This document shows positions 5,559 through 8,841 of a stretch of DNA of 8,841 nucleotides, piece by piece (within the stretch, counting starts at the first letter, position 1; every line of letters begins with the position of its first letter). A program made the position numbers and the translations under genes. The notes beneath the pieces were generated by a model. The model was given only the letters and a program-made list of their open reading frames with translations. It made no database searches and was not told the DNA's origin. The DNA is from Saprospirales bacterium (GTDB taxonomy: Bacteria; Bacteroidota; Bacteroidia; Chitinophagales; Saprospiraceae), in contig JAHEAS010000102.1 in assembly GCA_024642645.1 (NCBI GenBank), forward strand, positions 1-8,841, read 5' to 3'.

Positions 5559-6089
5559 TCAAAACCGCTTGCCTATCCCCAGCCCAATCGTCCACGTATC
5601 GAATGAATCCAGACGGGCATCATAAAAAACGGTAGGCGAAATATCCCATCCGCCGTGCAACTCGAATTCATATTCCAAGCCTACTCGAAGTAGCTTGAGG
5701 TTTTCGTTTTTTTCAAACTCATAGCCAGGGCCAGCTTGTAGCACTATGTTCTTCAGCGGCTTTACCAACAGCTCAAACGTGGCGACGACGGGATATTCCC
5801 GTTCCAGATGCTCAGCCTCAGCCAGTTTCACCACAAAACTCTGCAACTCCATGTCGGTATGGATGCCAAAACCCCAAACTGGACTCACCCAATATTCTGC
5901 ATCAACGCCCCAGGATGGTACAAATAAATGCGCTGGTTTTTCGCCGGATGGCACGGCTGTATGGCCCATCACCACTGCTATTCGAAAGTTTTTAAAAGGC
6001 GCTTCCTCGTGTTCTGCTGTGGTTTTTTCTTGACCAAATAACCAGTGTCCGGTTAGCAACAGCATCAATAAAAAGGTAATTTTTTTCAT
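5559..6089 (-). CDS. Small exported beta-rich protein, probable outer-membrane barrel
   Basis: 176 residues from the ATG at 6089, beginning MKKITFLLMLLLTGHWLFGQ, a clear signal peptide with cleavage probable before QEKTT. A TTG eight codons upstream (6113) is less likely. After a short acidic linker the chain alternates hydrophobic and polar residues in strand-like blocks (FRIAVVMGHTAV, FVPSWGVDAEYWVSPVWGFG, ATFELLVKPLKNIVLQAGPG, TWTIGLGIGKRF). It ends in phenylalanine, as outer-membrane barrel proteins recognised by the BAM machinery do. About eight such blocks fit a small barrel, by eye. Ligand and function are not recognisable. It lies 78 bp downstream of the large outer-membrane protein gene on the same strand, so the two may share a transcript. 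It converges on the disrupted small gene with a 21-bp gap. Confidence 0.72.
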   Translation of the reverse strand: MKKITFLLMLLLTGHWLFGQEKTTAEHEEAPFKNFRIAVVMGHTAVPSGEKPAHLFVPSWGVDAEYWVSPVWGFGIHTDMELQSFVVKLAEAEHLEREYPVVATFELLVKPLKNIVLQAGPGYEFEKNENLKLLRVGLEYEFELHGGWDISPTVFYDARLDSFDTWTIGLGIGKRF

Positions 6090-6167
6090 GCAGATGGAAA
6101 TTTTTTGGGGCAATTTACGGCTAACATCTTGGCATTGTTAGTGATTTTTGACACCCAAGAGCATGCT

Positions 6168-8841
6168 TTAGAACACTGCCCCCACTTGTGCCCGCCCCAC
6201 ATGCACTAGGTTCGCCTGCCCCGTCTTTCTCCCCTCATAGGTGATGCCGATGCGGATGTTCTTGGCCACCTGCCGGTCGAGCGTGATGCTCCAAATGAAG
6301 TTCTTTCCATTTTGCAGACCCTGCAAAAAAGCGAAACCGACGGGGGAGTTCGCCTGTCCCTCGAACGCAATTTTCACCAACGAAAACTCCGACCGGATGC
6401 TCGTCGTGGCGTTCTTATTGTAGGTCATCTCCCATTTCAAGTCATTGGTTTTGGCATTTTCTCCCAGTGTGTCGAGGCGGTTTTCGGCCTGCTTGTGCCG
6501 CCAGGTAGTACCCATTCGGAAGCTGTTCGACGGCTGCCAGGTCAGTTGCGGCTTCGTCTCCCACGATTCGATACGGTAGCGCTTGCTTTCGAACTGCTCC
6601 GACCCCTGCTCGTCTGTACCGAAGTTCAGTTCCGTTTGAAAACTCAGCGACTTGGTCATGTTCCAGCGAGTTTTGAAAAACTGCTGCTGTTGCCTGCGGC
6701 TTTCGTATCCCGTCGTCTGCACCAGCTTGTTTTGGTTGTCAGACATGCCGAGTTGTAGGTCATATTTCGGGTCGGCCCGGTTGAAAAACAAGGTGTTGTA
6801 CACCGACGACCGAGTGCTCACCAGCGCCGTGTCCGCCACGTTCAGTTCGAATGGATTCCAGGCACTCACGCCATCTAGTTGCCGCACTTTGCGGGTGATT
6901 TGCAAACTGCTTTGTGTCGAGAATTTGCTCAGAAACTTCTTCCCACCAGTCGCATTGAACCACACCGCCTTCGGCTCCAGCCGCAGGCTCTGGTTGAAAG
7001 TCACATTGTTCGTTCGGATAAAGTCATCGGTAAAAACCGTCACCCGCACCGCATTCGCCACGTCTTGGAATGGGGCGATTTCCACCTCGTCGAGTTGCAC
7101 CTTACCGTCGCCGTTTCGGTCGGTCCACTGGTGGGTGCCTTCGCCCGCTGGCACTTGCAGGTACGTGAACTCCAGTTTGCGCTCCTGACCCGAACCGATT
7201 TCGTAGCTCGTGGCACTTTGGGCCACTCCCCGCAGCAGGTTCAGCGAGTAGTCGAGGCGACCCAAATATGTGTCGGAAGGTTCAAGTTTTGAGAGCGTGG
7301 TGTCCTGGATGGCGAGCTGCCGCCAAGTGAAGTTCCAGCCAAGCCGGGAGTTGCGGCTCTGCTGCCAATCACCGTTGAGGTTCAGCTCGTCGGCAGTGGT
7401 GGAGGCGCTGAACTGCTCGCCGTCGGGGGCATAGTCGAGGCGACGGAGGTAGCTGGTCTTGAAGTTAATCTTCTCACTTTCAGGGCTTTCCACGTATATT
7501 TTTGCCAAATCATAAAAAAAACTGGCGGCGTTTAACGTGTCTGGCCCCATCGTTTGGAGTTGTTTGGTGAAACGGCTGTTCCGTTCCCGTTCGCCGTAAA
7601 TGCCCGCCTTCCAGTACCTCGTCCCTGTACTGTCCCGCAAGAACGGCACGGCAAAATTGGCCTTTGGCCTAAAAAAATCACTCCGCTCTGTGGTGCTTTT
7701 TGTGGCCAAAATATCGCCCTGCGCCCACACGTCATAGCCGTTTTTCAGGTAGGTATATTTCGCAAAATGCTTCACGCCAGTGTACAGCGTGTCCCGCAAA
7801 AAGCCCCCAAAATTGTACTGCAAACTACCCTTGTCAGGGGTCTTCAGCGTCGCACCACTGTTGAAGAGGTGCTCGTTGCCTGGTCTCGTCACGATGCCCA
7901 CGTCGTTCACTGTCCGGTTCACGTTCCAGTCACGGGTGAATTCTGCTGGCCGGTACGGGTTCAGCTCCTTAAATTTTTTCTGCGCAAATTCGTAGTTGGC
8001 TTCGAGTTCGAGTACGGCTCCCTCCCGGCCTCCCCCCAAGGGGGAGGAGTTGGACCCGGGGTTCACTTGCAAGTTACCGAGGTCCTGCTCCCTCCCCTTG
8101 GGGGAGGGCTGGGGAGGGGCTATGTGTATGCTTTTTTTCGCCCCCACCGTCCCCGCCAGCCCCACATTGTCGCCGTCATCAAAACCAGACAACCTGTTTT
8201 GGTCAAAATTGCTCAAGGCAACTTCCGCCCGCAACTTGGTTTTTGCGGAAGGTGAAAACTCGCCTCCTGCTGTGTAGAGCTGTTGCCGATTGGGCGCTAC
8301 CAGCCGCCTGATAGGCTCAAATTGACCAGTTGACTGCCCAGTCAAAGGGTCAGGCGCCACCCAGCGATAAACCCGACCGTTGGCGGCAGTTTCGGTGTCA
8401 AGGATGTAGTTGCCATTGTCTTGGCCGACGAGCGAGAAGCCAGCGGAGTACTTTGCCAATTGTTGGTTGGTACTGAAAATCAACACGTTAGCATAGGTCG
8501 TGCCGTTTACCACCGTGTCCCGTAGTTCGTACAAAACCCGAAAGGCGCTGAACTCCTCCACCGTGTCAATGCTGAGGACGACGGCGTTGAGGGAGCTGTC
8601 GCCCGCATTGCGCAGCACCTCCAATTCACCCTGGGAGAAGTCGCCGTCAATGGGTTGGCGGCCGTCCTGCTCGGAGTAGGTGTTGAGGTAGAGGCGGTAG
8701 TTTTTGCCCTGCCACTCGTTGTTTAGGGCGTACAGCGAGCGCTGGTAATCCTGTGCACTGTAATCGAATTCAACGACGATGCGGCTGTCCTTTGTGATGA
8801 GGCGCCGGTTGGTGAAGGTGACATGCCCGGCGTTGTAGTCA
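6168..8841 (-). CDS. Large outer-membrane beta-barrel-like protein, 5'-truncated
   Basis: At least 890 residues are visible. The frame stays open to the window edge, so the start and any signal peptide are outside; a TTG at 8624 is internal because the homologous-looking sequence RRLITKDSRIVVEFDYS lies before it. That block, the NGRVYRWVAPDPLTGQ and DDGDN segments and the LEFTYLQVPAGEGTHQW block recall a large Bacteroidota family of uncharacterised surface proteins with some likeness to SprA-type repeats; this is from memory. The C-terminal ~600 residues are continuous alternating beta-strands with many aromatic girdle residues, and the protein ends in Phe. An EF-hand-like loop DRNGDGKVQLDE is at visible residues 574-585. 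Residues ~241-275 are encoded by an inserted palindromic repeat. Likely location is the outer membrane; role unknown. Confidence 0.8.
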   Translation of the reverse strand, partial: DYNAGHVTFTNRRLITKDSRIVVEFDYSAQDYQRSLYALNNEWQGKNYRLYLNTYSEQDGRQPIDGDFSQGELEVLRNAGDSSLNAVVLSIDTVEEFSAFRVLYELRDTVVNGTTYANVLIFSTNQQLAKYSAGFSLVGQDNGNYILDTETAANGRVYRWVAPDPLTGQSTGQFEPIRRLVAPNRQQLYTAGGEFSPSAKTKLRAEVALSNFDQNRLSGFDDGDNVGLAGTVGAKKSIHIAPPQPSPKGREQDLGNLQVNPGSNSSPLGGGREGAVLELEANYEFAQKKFKELNPYRPAEFTRDWNVNRTVNDVGIVTRPGNEHLFNSGATLKTPDKGSLQYNFGGFLRDTLYTGVKHFAKYTYLKNGYDVWAQGDILATKSTTERSDFFRPKANFAVPFLRDSTGTRYWKAGIYGERERNSRFTKQLQTMGPDTLNAASFFYDLAKIYVESPESEKINFKTSYLRRLDYAPDGEQFSASTTADELNLNGDWQQSRNSRLGWNFTWRQLAIQDTTLSKLEPSDTYLGRLDYSLNLLRGVAQSATSYEIGSGQERKLEFTYLQVPAGEGTHQWTDRNGDGKVQLDEVEIAPFQDVANAVRVTVFTDDFIRTNNVTFNQSLRLEPKAVWFNATGGKKFLSKFSTQSSLQITRKVRQLDGVSAWNPFELNVADTALVSTRSSVYNTLFFNRADPKYDLQLGMSDNQNKLVQTTGYESRRQQQQFFKTRWNMTKSLSFQTELNFGTDEQGSEQFESKRYRIESWETKPQLTWQPSNSFRMGTTWRHKQAENRLDTLGENAKTNDLKWEMTYNKNATTSIRSEFSLVKIAFEGQANSPVGFAFLQGLQNGKNFIWSITLDRQVAKNIRIGITYEGRKTGQANLVHVGRAQVGAVF
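8017..8120. repeat. Palindromic G/C-rich element inserted in frame in the outer-membrane protein gene
   Basis: Two 33-bp arms (8017-8049 and 8088-8120) are inverted copies with 25 of 33 positions matching, all differences being transitions. Each arm holds its own CCCCCAAGGGG-type palindrome. The centre is also symmetric (GGACC at 8052-8056 with GGTCC at 8081-8085, and ACTTGCAAGT in between), so the whole ~104 bp is one extended imperfect palindrome. It is translated without a stop as ...APPQPSPKGREQ... and ...SSPLGGGREGA.... Similar C5-AAG-G5 palindromes are widespread in Bacteroidota genomes, mostly between genes. No transposase is nearby, so it would need a helper in trans (REP/MITE-like). 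Confidence 0.85.

Noticed and set aside
5549..5572. GCAAGC/GCTTGC inverted repeat between the convergent genes ending at 5537 and 5559
   Set aside because: Only 6 bp with a 12-base loop and no T-run on either strand, and it overlaps the coding end of the 5559 gene; not convincing as a terminator.
5550..5686. Direct repeat CAAGCCTACTC at 5550-5560 and 5676-5686
   Set aside because: Eleven bases, in the same small gene but encoding unrelated residues; probably chance.
6121..6141. CTAACA/TGTTAG hairpin between the two outer-membrane protein genes
   Set aside because: Six-base AT-rich stem; on the - strand, the coding direction here, it has no following T-run, so I do not call it a terminator.
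7554..8255. Long open frame on the + strand opposite the outer-membrane protein gene (233 codons)
   Set aside because: Antisense shadow of a well-supported gene; the product is low in recognisable motifs and partly translates the palindromic repeat.

Overview
The window looks like chromosomal DNA of a Bacteroidota member, most likely near the Saprospiria (Lewinella/Haliscomenobacter-like). The family assignment is inference. The clues are -7 boxes of the TAnnTTTG type instead of E. coli-like promoters, no convincing Shine-Dalgarno sequences, a Bacteroidota-style Lgt (motif GRIGCQLAGDGDWG), a large Bacteroidota-type outer-membrane barrel protein, and a G/C-rich palindromic repeat of the kind scattered through Bacteroidota genomes. 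Base composition is moderate (roughly half GC by eye).

Layout. (1) 2-889 (+): C-terminal part of a thioredoxin-fold protein with a helical, TPR-like tail, cut by the window edge. It ends at a strong bidirectional terminator (926-973) shared with the convergent operon on the other side. (2) 2357-996 (-): a two-gene partition-like cassette, a Soj/ParA-type ATPase followed by a small basic protein with a ribbon-helix-helix-like C-terminus and three copies of a short motif. (3) 2623-3752 (+): a ferritin followed after 2 bp by a conserved-looking protein of unknown function, probably one operon. (4) 3846-5000 (+): prolipoprotein diacylglyceryl transferase with its own -7 box. (5) 5094-5537 (+): a small gene with an N-terminal signal peptide and a C-terminal two-helix membrane region that reads as one protein only if two opposing single-base shifts are corrected. 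(6) 6089-5559 (-): a small exported beta-rich protein. (7) 8841-6168 (-): at least 890 residues of a large outer-membrane beta-barrel-like protein, cut at its N-terminus, interrupted in frame by a ~104-bp palindromic repeat.

Functional themes are cell-envelope biogenesis (Lgt, two outer-membrane proteins, the small membrane protein), iron storage (ferritin pair) and ParA-based positioning. Apart from the parA pair and the ferritin pair the genes look like independent units. I see no RNA genes, CRISPR arrays, transposases or phage genes, and no gene-free stretch over 300 bp; the longest is the 265-bp divergent region 2358-2622.

The observations most worth a second look are the doubly frameshifted small membrane-protein gene, the palindromic element translated inside the outer-membrane protein gene, the triplicated motif in the ParA partner, a 13-bp GC-rich hairpin at the start of the ferritin-linked gene, and the ferritin-linked gene itself.
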